This document shows positions 33,456 to 44,054 of a DNA stretch of 64,000 nt, piece by piece. Both the position numbers and the translations under genes were made by a program. Where the stretch lies: NCBI GenBank assembly GCA_010356995.1, contig ML996687.1, positions 683,803 through 747,802 of the forward strand, read 5' to 3'. The stretch's first letter is position 1. Each line of letters opens with the position of its first letter. The notes beneath the pieces are model-generated. The model did no database searches. It was not told where the DNA came from and saw nothing but the letters and a program-made list of their open reading frames with translations. Source of the stretch: Trichodelitschia bisporula (Eukaryota; Ascomycota; Dothideomycetes; Phaeotrichales; Phaeotrichaceae).

Positions 33456-34835
33456 TCACGCCTTCTCCGCCTCTTGCTTCTCACCATCGGCGACGGCTTC
33501 TTTCTTATCCTTCTCATTCTCTTCCACCCCCGCAAAACCAAGCAATGTCGGACTCGACCTCGATAACCTCTCACTCTTGATAACACTCAGCCTCGGCCGC
33601 ACAATCGAGACCCGCTGCGCAACTCCCGTTCCCCGCTCCACCGTAACCGACTGCTCGCTCGACCACCCGCTCTCATCACTGCTGCTGTCATCGAGTCGCA
33701 GCGGCGCTGGGCGCCGCCGACGTCTCGTGCTTCTCGTGCCGTTCGTCGGCGGACATGGCGGGGTCTGCGCACCGGACTGAGGCGGCGTTTTAATCGTGGA
33801 CGGGGTCTTCGGCACAGCCGGCACGGTCGCACCCAGCTTCGGCGTCTGTGGCGCGCGATCGGCCTTGCTATCCAATGTATCCCTCCGCTCAATTCCTTTG
33901 CCTCCTCCTGGACCACTCCCACCACTTCCGCTCCTCCTACGTCCGCCCCCCGGCGTGGGGCCGTCAACAACGGTGACGCCGCGCTTTCCACCCATGAAGC
34001 TGGCCGTTGGCGGCGGCTCCTTCATCCACGCGCGGTCCTGACGGCGAGTAGGTGGGACGCTGACTACCGGTGGATGTAGATCATTTACCGGCGCGGAGTG
34101 ATAATTAGCAAAGTACGGCTGCTGATAGCTCGGTCGCGGCTTGCGAGGCATGCTCGCGGTAGCGGCGGTCGAGGCAGTCGGAGGGCGCGAGACGGTCCAG
34201 CCGCTCGCGGAGACGGAAACCGAGCCCGAGGACCCGGAGTGCGAATTTGCCGACGCACCGCGGGGCCGGGTCGAGGCGCTTGCATCGTCGGTGACCGTCG
34301 TGGCGACCGTCGTGGCAGTTGCCGCCGTCAGTGCTCGGCTGCGCGGCCGATGGCTGCGTGACTCCCAGAAGTCCTCCTCGTCGGGGCGCTGGTATCTCCG
34401 GCGCGCCCAGCTGTGTGGGCCGAGATGCACGTCGTCCATGCTCTGTGCCGGTCCCAGGTCACTGAGGCTGCTGGCGTGCGAGCCGACGGTGCTTACGGTG
34501 CCAGCCGTATTGATGTGGCGCGAGGCGGCAGATTCGCGGCCGCCGCGGCGCTGGCCGCGACCCTTCCACGAGGGTCCCAGCGAGATCTCTTCGGCCCAGT
34601 GGGGATTGATTTCGAAGGGCGCGGGATGCTCGTAGGGTGCTGGCTGTGGCGGTCCGTGGGATGCGTCGGTCTCCGAGCGTGCCATGCGCATGGCGCGTTG
34701 CTTCGTTTTGCGGTCTCGCATGGCTTCCTTCTTGCGCTTGCGCTGGTAAGCGGCCGCGGAGCATGGCCCGCACGAGATGTAGAAGAATAAGGCGGATTGG
34801 AAGCCGCGCCATAACCAGTTGTGGTCTTCTGGCAT
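33456..34835 (-). CDS. Uncharacterised fungal protein, short hydrophobic N-terminal segment plus disordered body (459 aa)
   Basis: A single exon from ATG at 34835. The N-terminus, PEDHNWLWRGFQSALFFYIS followed by CGPCSAAAYQRKRKKEAMRD, looks like a conserved anchor: an aromatic/hydrophobic segment, two cysteines that could be acylated, then a strongly basic stretch. This suggests attachment to a membrane surface. The remaining 400 residues are Ser/Arg/Pro-rich and disordered, with basic patches (STRRRRRPAPLRL) and a Lys/Glu-rich end. I believe this N-terminal pattern recurs in filamentous ascomycete proteins without known function. Possible phosphorylation targets abound, but no domain is visible. 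Its upstream region carries a long polypyrimidine tract. Confidence 0.72.
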   Translation of the reverse strand: MPEDHNWLWRGFQSALFFYISCGPCSAAAYQRKRKKEAMRDRKTKQRAMRMARSETDASHGPPQPAPYEHPAPFEINPHWAEEISLGPSWKGRGQRRGGRESAASRHINTAGTVSTVGSHASSLSDLGPAQSMDDVHLGPHSWARRRYQRPDEEDFWESRSHRPRSRALTAATATTVATTVTDDASASTRPRGASANSHSGSSGSVSVSASGWTVSRPPTASTAATASMPRKPRPSYQQPYFANYHSAPVNDLHPPVVSVPPTRRQDRAWMKEPPPTASFMGGKRGVTVVDGPTPGGGRRRSGSGGSGPGGGKGIERRDTLDSKADRAPQTPKLGATVPAVPKTPSTIKTPPQSGAQTPPCPPTNGTRSTRRRRRPAPLRLDDSSSDESGWSSEQSVTVERGTGVAQRVSIVRPRLSVIKSERLSRSSPTLLGFAGVEENEKDKKEAVADGEKQEAEKA

Positions 34836-35346
34836 GACGGCCGCGGGGTTATGAGGGCGGGGAAGGGATGCTCGTCGAGGGCGCCAGGTTGACGGGGTAG
34901 TCGACTGGTATGTGACGGGTAATTATGTGGTACCTGTGACGGGATGAGACGGCAAGATGAGGGGTTCGTGTAAGGGTTGTTTGGGTTCGCCGATCGGGAA
35001 GCGGGTTGAGACGGAAAGGGACACGACCGGGAGAGAAGAGAGATGCTGAGTTGCGAAGTGAAGTGGTTAAATTTAGGAGGAATTGCCGACGCAGTTTCGT
35101 TGCAGGTTGAAAAGTGCCAACGGACTCTAGCCGCTTGTTTCGTCGGGAGTAGAGGGAGACAGTAGAAGTAGTCCGGGGGTGTATGAAGTGGAGTATATAT
35201 GCTTCAAAGACGGACTGCGGAGAGCCAGCCTACTGCGTACGCACAACTGTGGGGACATGCAGTGACAAGGATGCTGCGATGTATGGGGGGGTTGAAAGGC
35301 GGAGTAGTGAGGAAAAGATTCAAGGAAAGGCTTGACTGAATTGATT

Positions 35347-35433
35347 TGAGAGGAGGGGAGAGGAGAGGAGAGGAGAGGAGAGGAAAGAGAAGAGTGAGAG
35401 AGGGAAAGAAAGAGAAAAGAGAGAGAGAAAGAG

Positions 35434-35474
<41 letters not shown>

Positions 35475-35489
35475 TGTGTGTGTGTGTGT
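35347..35489. repeat. Polypurine (GGAGA/GA)n tract followed by (GT)n
   Basis: GGAGA pentamers (about 35353-35384), a GA/GAAA-rich stretch, pure (GA)n (about 35438-35472), then (GT)n to 35489. Read on the minus strand it is a CT-rich tract about 0.5 kb upstream of the 459-aa gene, similar to pyrimidine-rich fungal promoter elements. Confidence 0.88.
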
Positions 35490-36980
35490 ATGGGAGAGTG
35501 ACGAGTGGATGATGTGGGGAGGAGACGAGGAGAGAGAGACGATAGGTCCCGGACCGTTAGGGGATCAGGCAGCTTTCAGGCAGTGCATGCGTATTCAGGC
35601 ATAAAAGTGGCTTTTGACACGCCAAGGTCTAATCCCCTGGGGCCGTGAGTGGCGCCGCCAAGGACCACTCCACAGGAGCCATCCGGGCCCATCCCAGCCA
35701 TAACTGGAATGCCAAGCCTTTACTCACCCATAGACCAATCACATTACGCAAAAGTGGACGACCTCAACCCCCCCCCTCTCCCTCCCCCTTTCCGTACAAG
35801 CCTCTCGTAGGGCAGCCAAGGGCAGCCCCTCCCTTCCCCATCCGCCTCCTTCTGCACGGCACTGAATCTTGTGCGGCATCTCGAAACACACCCAACAAGC
35901 AACATCATCAGGGCAGCAAAGCGACGCACTGCGCCGATGTTGTGCGCTTCTTTCCCCCATCTCCGCTATCCGAACCCATCCGTCTGCTTCAAAGCAAGTA
36001 ACAACGCAGCCTGCAGGAAGCGCAAAGCGCGACATCCGTGTGTTGGCAGATGTCGCAGACTACTTGCGGTTGGCCCGGCATCGCTTTGTACCGTACTGTA
36101 CCCCCCCCGCGAACTTCCGGGGATGGGCCTTACGCGGTCCGCTCCGTTGGCAAAGCAGGCCATGTGACATGTCAAAGGTGTTGGTTCTGTTCTGCGCGGT
36201 TTTCTGCATCCTTCCCGTTTCTTCCCTTGTTCCTTTTCTTCCATTGTTGTCGGAGGATGAAGGAATTGTTTCCGCGGCTTCCCCCGGAATCTCTTTGGCG
36301 TGGGGAAGGAAGGGGATTCCACTTGGCGCCTGCGAGCAATACGAACGGTTAATCTCCGACACTGGGCTGGACTCGGCGATTTTGTCGCTTCACAGTTCAC
36401 TCAATTCTCACTCTCATTCTCCCGCATGGAGGAAACAGTTGCATTCTTTGATCTGCAGATGGAGACACCGGTACAAGATTGTCGTGCACACTAAGGAAGC
36501 AAGCAAGTGGGCAGGTGAAAAGCATCAACTCGCTGTCCCCCACCAATCGCACCCGCTAACTCCCAATGACGTGCCACGTTCCCCGCTGAAAGCCGTTGCT
36601 TGGTTGCGCCACACCTGTCGGCTCCCCAACGGTCCCCACTTGCCACCATCGTGCTTGCCACTATCGCCCCGCTAACGCCCTAGCCACTTTGCTTCTTCCT
36701 CACCGTTGTCGGGCTTCGGCTCGGTCGCTTTCCCCGCCTCACCCGATTGCTCGCGGCTCGGGCGAGGTGCAACCCATGGCTTTGACCCAGAACCAGCCGC
36801 TCATGTTGTCGACGTGCGGAAGACTGATGTGCTTCCAAGATTAGGTCGGATGTTGTGACAGAGATGTATTCCCAAGCCGAGCGCGATCCGAGTTTAATCA
36901 GGCTGCTTGTTCGATGGTTGGAATCGGTATTCTCGGCTTCGACTGACGTACCAGTTGGTGTGAAACTCAAATGCGTTAAG

Positions 36981-37530
36981 ATCCAGATACGGGGATGCGT
37001 GGTTGTGGCTTTGAGGTTCTCGTTAACTGTTACTCACGGTTTTGAAGACCTCGATCGCATTCACGGATACGAATTCACGGGGGATTCGAATGGGCTCAAG
37101 CCTCACATCCGTGGATGCGTAGTCGTGGTTGTGGCGAGTATCTCTCGTCGACTATTGCTCACGGGGTTGTAGGCATCAAACGCATTCACCCGCATGGATT
37201 CACGGGGAAGCGTCACTCGAGGCCGAAAGTGGCATTGTTTGCTCAATGGCCTTATCGATTGAACATGCAATTCGCAATCAATTCCACGGTATTCATCTCA
37301 TCGCCCATCTCGAGTCCTATCCGAACAGCTTGTCTCAAACACCTCACATCGCGGTTTCAGAGGAATCAAGCGAATCCACGGGGATGAATCCAGGAAGAGT
37401 CATCACTCGAGCCTACAATGGCCTTGTTGACTGAATGTGCGATTCGTAAACAGTTCTATTGTTCTATGTACTCACCTCGCCGTCGCCCATCTCGAGTCCG
37501 ATCCAAGCAACTATTCTCGAACGATTCAGA
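36981..37530. repeat. Diverged tandem repeat array
   Basis: Two copies of a GGATGCGTNGTNGTGG...GCATTCACGG block start near 36991 and 37111 (spacing 120). A second block, from CACTCGAGGCC through ATGGCCTT to CGCCCATCTCGAGTCC, appears near 37207 and again near 37400. The CCTCACATC motif recurs at 37101 and 37342. Copies are clearly related but heavily diverged. No coding frame is shared. Confidence 0.65.
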
Positions 37531-37757
37531 AAGCGCCATCCCATGATCCAGAATCTCATAACTCACTGTCTCTCTCTTTGTCTACCTTTAAAATGTTCCA
37601 CTCACTACTTCTCCCTTCCCTTCCCATCCTATCACTACCGCGCTCACTAACTTATCACTCTCTCCATCACTACTTTCCACATGAAACACCATATAACTTA
37701 CCGCTTCTGCTACCTCCTCCCCCCCTCCCCGCCATCATCACCACTATCACCACAATC

Positions 37758-39038
37758 ATGCCTCGCCGCCCACAGACTCGAGACTATAAAGTCGCCAGCA
37801 CAGCCCAACTCATCGGGCAATCTTTCGACCCAGCACTCCCCACCGTTGCGCCACGCGTCACCAACAATGCTCCATCCCGAGCATCCTCGATGCGCAGCGC
37901 CGCAACCCCCACACCGGGCCCTTCATCCCGAGGCCCCACGCCCACGCGGGCCGCCTCCACCCGAAGACCCAGCCTCTCATCATCCAGAGACACAACCCCC
38001 TTCCATCCCTCCAGCGCACCCACCCGCGGGTCCAGCCCGCGCGTGCGCTGGGCCCCCGATCCACCCCGTCACGCTACCCCCGCACCTCTTCCCGAGCGCG
38101 CAATCTCGCCGCCCCGTCTTCCCATGCCCACGCACAAGGTCGACCTGCTAAGCCTCGCCTTCGCCTCGCGTGCGCAAACCCACCTCTCTCTCTCACCCTC
38201 CACATTCACCCCCCAACCCCCCTCCACCTCCCACCCCCTGACCCTCCACTCCCCAATCCGCGCCTACATCGCACCGCTCCGCGCCGTCGCCCTCGCAGAC
38301 CCCAAGCTCCCAGGCCAACCCCTGAAATACGCATCGGGCAACTTTCGACTCCCGGACGCAGGACTGCGCCTCGGGTCATGTGCGTTCTTAAACCTCCCGC
38401 CCAAGGACGAGGGGCGCGAACTCAGGGTCGAAGTTGACAGGGACGGACATCCGCGGTTTGTGTTTACCGTGTGGAGGGAGTGTAGGGATGGGCCGGAGAC
38501 GGGGCGGGCGGTGAGATTTGTCCTTGCCGGACAGACGGATGTGAGTGATGCTATTAGGCAGCTTGCGGTGCAGGAGCATTGGATTGATGTCATGTCGCCC
38601 GAGAAGGGGAGGAAGTGGAGGAGTGAGTATGCGGGGAGTGTGGATTGGCCTGGAGTTGGGGCGGATGGGGACAGCCCGGCGAGTGAGTCTGGAGACGGAC
38701 CGTCGCCTCAGGCGGTGCGGTTCGTTCTCTTCCTGCGAGAGCTGGAGCGCTTGCACGAGCGGGCTTTCGTTCTCGCACCGGCGCCGGAAGGCGGGTTCGA
38801 GACGGTGCTGTTCACGCGCGGGATGACAGGATTGGAGCCCTGGCTCGGCACGCTGGTCGATTCCTGGGTCGAAGGGCTGAAGGACCCGAGCGAGAAGATT
38901 AAGGGGCGCCTGAAGAGCGGGGAGAGGGTTTATGCCGTTCGCGTGGGCGAGGGGAAAAGTTGGTGGGTCAGCTTCCTTGTGGAGCGTGGAGCCGGCGAGA
39001 TCTGGAATGGGGATGGAGAGTGGCCTTCTGCGATATAG
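37758..39038 (+). CDS. Hypothetical protein, unknown family (426 aa)
   Basis: A single exon from ATG at 37758 (MPRRPQTRDYKVASTAQLIG). The first 130 residues are disordered, Ser/Pro/Arg/Thr-rich. From about 135 on a folded region appears: VDLLSLAFASRAQTHLSL, PIRAYIAPLRAVALADPKLP, then a beta-rich stretch (FVFTVWRECRDGPETGRAVR) and helices (AVRFVLFLRELERLHERAFV). The end is KSWWVSFLVERGAGEIW. I do not recognise the fold. A 118-bp tandem repeat begins 52 bp after the stop codon, probably within the 3' untranslated region. Confidence 0.7.
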   Translation: MPRRPQTRDYKVASTAQLIGQSFDPALPTVAPRVTNNAPSRASSMRSAATPTPGPSSRGPTPTRAASTRRPSLSSSRDTTPFHPSSAPTRGSSPRVRWAPDPPRHATPAPLPERAISPPRLPMPTHKVDLLSLAFASRAQTHLSLSPSTFTPQPPSTSHPLTLHSPIRAYIAPLRAVALADPKLPGQPLKYASGNFRLPDAGLRLGSCAFLNLPPKDEGRELRVEVDRDGHPRFVFTVWRECRDGPETGRAVRFVLAGQTDVSDAIRQLAVQEHWIDVMSPEKGRKWRSEYAGSVDWPGVGADGDSPASESGDGPSPQAVRFVLFLRELERLHERAFVLAPAPEGGFETVLFTRGMTGLEPWLGTLVDSWVEGLKDPSEKIKGRLKSGERVYAVRVGEGKSWWVSFLVERGAGEIWNGDGEWPSAI

Positions 39039-39090
39039 GGGGTCTGGAGAAGTTTGGGGGGCCGGATGGTGGCCCCTCTGGTTAGATTCG

Positions 39091-39444
39091 CAATGGATGG
39101 TTTCTGCTTTGGACATTGATGCAATTAGTGATTGTCGTGATAAAAGAGTGCGCTGTGGACCGTTATGCGCTGGCCGTTTGGACTTCTTGGGAAGTGTTGC
39201 TGGATCAACAATGGATGGCTTTTGCTCTGAGTGCTGTTGCAGTTAGTGATGCTGTTACAAAGAGAGCATGCTGTAAGGCGCTGTGTGCCGTCCATCTGGA
39301 CGTCTCTGTGAGTGCCGGCTGCACAACGATGGATGGCTTTTTGGGTTCTGATACTGATAGTGATGCCGCGACAAAGAGAGCATTCAGTAGGCCGCTATGC
39401 ATCGTGCCCCTGGGCTTTATGGAAAGCGCTGCTTGCCTTGTTAC
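39091..39444. repeat. 118-bp tandem repeat, three copies
   Basis: Copies start at 39091, 39209 and 39327, each with [CA/CG]ATGGATGG and exactly 118 bp apart. Shared blocks include TTAGTGAT, ACAAAGAGAGCAT (copies 2 and 3) and a TGGAC segment. The period is not a multiple of three, so the open frames running through it do not encode repeated peptides. Confidence 0.85.
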
Positions 39445-41577
39445 TGAGTTTCTGGCAAGTTCATTCCACCCGGCTCCTGACAGTAGGGGAACTTGGTGGC
39501 TTCTCCTACTGCACTGTTTGGACATGATCCTGGTGCTGGGCTCCGGGGCTCGATCTTGAGTTGCTTAATACCGTGAGTAAACTCCGCTGCGTCGCATAGG
39601 ATCCCGCTTGGCATGTGGGCCATCCTCATGGCGCCAGGCAACAACAGAACACCAGCTTCGTACATTCTGAAACCATGATTCATTAGTGTTGCGACCATAC
39701 ACGGCTTGATAGCGACGGAGAAAGGTTTAGTCCGGCTCGGTCCGCAGTCGAAAAGGGAGATACTCCACGCTATACATACCGACGGCATTAAGGGTGAGCG
39801 CGTGCCTATTTCCATAGCCTGGGAAACATGCTTGGAAGCCCATGGAAATGCATAGAAGCTAGTGGTCCGCCAGCAAAGGGGAGAGTCAGGATGATACCGA
39901 AGGAGAAGCAATCGGCTTTGGGTCATTGGATGTCATGTAGAAAGCGACCTCGTATTGATTTCATCACTTCTGTTACCTATGTGGTCAGTCTCACTGCCAA
40001 TCGCCATCGCAAAGATAAGTGACGCGACTCAACTCAAGCGAGAATGTCTTTCTCTATCGCCATATGACAGTCTGTCGTCAGCCCCTATGCAGATCAGGCA
40101 CCCAGCTTTGAACGGAGAGGTTGCTGTGTACGGAGTAATCAACGAAGTCAGCGTCGTTACGAGCTGGTCAACAACCAGTCAAGCCCACTGACCATTGGCT
40201 CGTTCGCAGCTCAAACGACCGCCGACACTCGTCCGCCACGTGCCGGACTAAACCCCACGCACCAAACCTGTCGAGACGCGACGTTTTACAGCTTCAAGAT
40301 GGCGATTAGATATTTCTCCGTAGAATCTTCGACGCCTCCATTATTCACAGATTGCGCGGGAAGCGCCCTATGTCACAATCCCGCAGCGTCGCAGATCTAG
40401 GCCTCCCTTCATGCATGCGCGGGTTTACTTGGGGTTGTTGCCCAATGACGCGGGTTGCGGGGCCTTTTCTCTCCGGCTCTTGGACTTGGCACATTGAGAT
40501 ACCCAACCTGGCTTCGTTTTGGCTGGGCGTTGGCGGAGATAGCAGTATTTACGTCGTTCGTTGTGATAGGGCACTGTTAGAAGGGACGTGATGCAGTGCT
40601 GGCTGCTTGAATGGTGGGAGGATGTGTGGCAACGCGCGAAGCGTTAGGGCTAGAACTGAATGTTGTGGACGTCGGGGCTCTTGACTGTGTGTGTCGATGG
40701 AACAGTCATCCCGCTCGGAGTACGGATGTAAAGATGCACCTTTCCAGCTCACTTCAGCCCGAGTGACGGGGCCCGAACACGAGCACCGTCCACTCATAAG
40801 CCAGTCATCCAGCTCTGCGGGGTGCCCGATAGCTGGAGTACTACGTAGCAGAAACAGAGTGATGAGCGTGAATCTTGGGGTGTCAGAGGATAAGAAAGAT
40901 GCATGGAAAATAGGACAGTCAATAGCGATACGAGGGACGAAAGTGGGGCCCTGGAGTCACGGCCGCTCACCGTACGCACGATGATGCAAATCGTCTCTCA
41001 AACGCCGTTCTCAGCCAATATCAACAACACACACACCAGCCCTCGGGTATCTCTTCGTCCTCTACCTCCGTGCGGAGTAGAACTAGTGTCCGCTGTGGTT
41101 GTTGCCCGATTCCCCCCTACGGTGCCAGTCGACCGGGCCGCACCGGCGTTAGACTGGCTCCCAGTCCTTAGCCCCGCGCTACGATCGTAATTCTTTCAAT
41201 CTCGCTAACATGCCCCAAGCTCCTTCTTCAGCCGCTAGCCAGGATCTTGCACCCCAATCGCGTTGGTAAGGGTGCATTCCGGACTCCAGGTCTGACGCTA
41301 GGGTTCAGCCTTACCGCTGCAGAGGTGCGGTGTCCGCGTACGGAGGAAGGCGAGGCATGGTGTTTGTTGGTGCAACGCGGAGATAGGCTGCAGTGTATGG
41401 GAATCGATGCCTTGGGGAGCGTAGTGCTTACACATCGGTGTATGGGCAAGTTGTGTGGCTGTTTTGAGCGGCCGGACGAGAGTCGGCGGGGTTGTCTTGA
41501 GTCCGTTGCTTGATTGCGCTTGCTTTGTGTGAGAGAGGTGGTAGACTGGTCTGGTACCGAGCTGGGGGCACGGAGGG

Positions 41578-41584
41578 TATATAT
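41578..41584 (+). promoter_or_regulatory. TATA box of the MFS gene
   Basis: TATATAT, 187 bp upstream of the ATG at 41765, followed by a strongly pyrimidine-rich leader. Confidence 0.55.
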
Positions 41585-41764
41585 CCTCCTCGACTGTGTA
41601 AGACCCACACCATCCTTCTCTTCGGATTACAATTCGTTCTGCACTTAGCCTTCCGACTTGTTCCTTCCGATCTTCATCCTCTTTATACTCTCATAACCTT
41701 CCGTCCTCATCCCATTTGTTCTTTCCTCCCTTTGTTATCGTCTCCCCCCTTTTGGGTTGCTGCA

Positions 41765-43582
41765 ATGGATTCCAAAGAACGCGACGGCTTAGCCGTACCC
41801 CCCACGGCCTCTGGCCTCGTCACGCCCTCTGACATGAGCGTCATGGATGAGAAGGACCGTGAAAGCATGACGAAAGACACCCTCAGCATGGATCGCGCCG
41901 ACAGCGTGGAAAAGGCTGAGACGGTGGTGGACCAACCTGATGATGCTGTGTACCCGACGTCATGGAAGCTGATGAGCATCCTCTTCGCCCTGGTCCTCTC
42001 CATCTTCCTCGTGGCACTTGATATGGTGAGCGACAACTCCCAATTGGACGCTTGAACAGTGGCTGACGGATCCAGACGATTGTCGCGACTGCCATCCCCC
42101 GCATCACCGATCAGTTCAAAAGTCTCGACGACGTCGGATGGTACGGCTCAGCTTTCTTCCTGACTGTCGCTTCCTTCCAGTCGACCTGGGGCAAGGCCTA
42201 CAAGTACTTTCCGCTTAAGACTTCGTTTCTGGTCGCCATCGCCATCTTCGAAGTCGGCAGCCTGATCTGCGCTGTCGCCAACAGCAGTGTCACCCTCATC
42301 GTCGGCCGTGCCCTTGCCGGAGCCGGTGGCGCGGGTATCGCTTCCGGGTGCTACACCATCATCGCCTTCTCCGCGCCGCCTAAGAAGGCCGGTGCGCTGA
42401 CGGGTGTCCTCGGTGCCGTGTACTCGGTTGCCTCCGTCATCGGCCCATTGCTCGGTGGTGTCTTCACCGACAAGCTGTCATGGCGCTGGTGGTAAGTGTC
42501 CCCATAACCCTTCTTAACGTACACAGCTAACCCGAGACAGCTTCTACATCAACCTGCCAATTGGTGGTGCTGCCGTCATCCTCATCTTCTTCACCTTCCA
42601 GACCCCTCCGCACGCTAAGCCGCAGCAAGCGACGCTGAAGGAAAAGTTCCTGCAGATGGATCCGGCGGGCACCCTCATCCTCATGGCCTCCTTCATCTGC
42701 CTGATCCTCGTGCTGCAATGGGGCGGCGTCAGCAAGGCCTGGAACTCCTCGGAGATAATCGGTCTGCTCGTCGGCTTCGGCCTGATCCTCGCGCTCTTCA
42801 TCGTCAACGAGTTCTACCAAGGCGACCGCGCGCTCATCGTGCCGCGCCTGGTCAAGAACCGCACCATCACACTCATGTCGCTGTTCCAGGTCTTCAACTC
42901 CGGCGTCTTCCTCATGCTCATGTACTACCTGCCCATCTATTTCCAGGTGGCGCGCGGCGTGTCGGCCTCCCAGTCCGGCATCCGCAATCTGCCGTACGTG
43001 CTGGGCGTCGGTCTCTTCACTATGGTGTCCGGTGCCGCTGTCTCGATGACGGGCCACTACCTCCCGGCCATGGTGGCCGGTGCGACACTCGGCACAATCG
43101 GCACGGGCCTCATCTTCACGCTCGACGTTAATTCGTCTCCGGGCAAGTGGATCGGGTACCAGGCGCTGGCGGGCATCGGTCTCGGGCTCGGAATCCAGAT
43201 CCCGATCATCGTCTCGCAAAGCATGGTTCACGTGTCGGATATCAGCAGCATAAACGCCATTGAGATCTTCTTCCAGACGATTTCGGGCGCCGTGTTCGTG
43301 TCCGTCGGGCAGAGCATCTTCAGCAACAAGCTCATTGGCGAGGTGCACCGGCGGTTGCCGGATATCAACCCCCAAATGGTGGTTGCGACTGGCGCTACTG
43401 AGCTGCGGAAAGTTTTCGATGCGAAGACGCTGCCGCAGGTGATTGCCAGTTACATGGGGGGTCTTCAGGATGCGTACGCCTTGGGCGTTGCGCTTGGGGC
43501 GGCGGCCTCGGTGGTGGCGGTCGTTGCTGTTATCATTGATCGGCGACGGATAACACCCGGTGCTATTGCGGCAGCGGGCTAA
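41765..43582 (+). CDS. MFS multidrug/toxin exporter, DHA2 (14-span) family
   Basis: A 572-residue proton-antiport exporter of the type linked to fungal toxin or drug efflux. Exons: 41765-42025, 42076-42491, 42541-43582; introns of 50 and 49 nt. A 75-residue acidic N-terminal tail precedes the first span. Motif D1 is visible as [19 protein letters not shown], and motif C in span 5 as [18 protein letters not shown]. Other spans include [34 protein letters not shown] and [20 protein letters not shown], consistent with 14 helices. The neighbours show no biosynthetic genes, so it stands alone, and its substrate cannot be inferred. A TATA box and a CT-rich leader suggest inducible strong expression. 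Confidence 0.95.
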
Positions 43583-44054
43583 ATAACATTGGGACGGCGT
43601 TGTAGTAATTTTGTTTGCATATACTGGTTTAGACTTAGCATCAAGACTGAATGAGCGGGCATAGAATGAGCGATTCTCAGCTTATGTCGTTCGAAGGGGG
43701 GTTGCTGCATAATTTGTACTTAATAATACGAGGTTCATGTTCAATCTTGACTTTCGTTTCGCTTTGTGAGGAGAAAACTTGAAGTGATTAAATGGAGAGT
43801 GAGTGAAGTCATCACGAGATGATAAGCAGGGATGGAAAATCACGCCACGGGCTTCGCAGGCATCAGTCCAGAAGGCATGCTAACCACCAAGTACAAGCAT
43901 CGTGACCAACATAGTACAGTATACCGGAACAGAGAGTCGAAAATAAGGGAGGAACGGCTCTGGTTATAAGAATCGGTCAGGAAGAGCTTCTCCGAAGCTG
44001 ACAGCGCCTAATTCGACCTCCCACCTCCCCTCTCAGCACCGCAATATCCCCACC
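43583..44054. other. Intergenic region between MFS and NAT9-like genes
   Basis: 472 bp, AT-richer near the left end (3' region of the MFS gene); no repeats or frames of note. Confidence 0.5.

Larger units (their letters stand above)
34836..37757. other. Long divergent intergenic region with simple and tandem repeats
   Basis: About 2.9 kb between divergent genes. Next to the left gene are a TATA-like element (35195-35200) and a polypurine/GT microsatellite (35347-35489). An open frame of 268 codons (35869-36675, with an internal ATG at 36169) is uncertain. From 36981 to 37530 lies a diverged tandem repeat. The last 200 bp is a C/T-rich leader of the right gene. Confidence 0.5.
39039..41764. 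other. Long intergenic region with a 118-bp tandem repeat
   Basis: About 2.7 kb. It opens with the 118-bp repeat array, then a minus-strand frame at 39441-39926 with weak resemblance to FAD-dependent monooxygenases. A TACGGAGTA element lies at 40129. Beyond that no gene is supported until the MFS promoter (TATA at 41578, long C/T-rich leader). Confidence 0.5.

Noticed and set aside
39116-39559. 147-codon frame through the 118-bp repeat
   Set aside because: The 118-bp period shifts frame between copies, so the peptide is not repeated; the DNA repeat is the real feature.
42527-43375. 282-codon minus-strand frame rich in His/Asp/Glu
   Set aside because: Complement of the MFS transporter exon; composition mirrors its hydrophobic codons and no family is recognisable.
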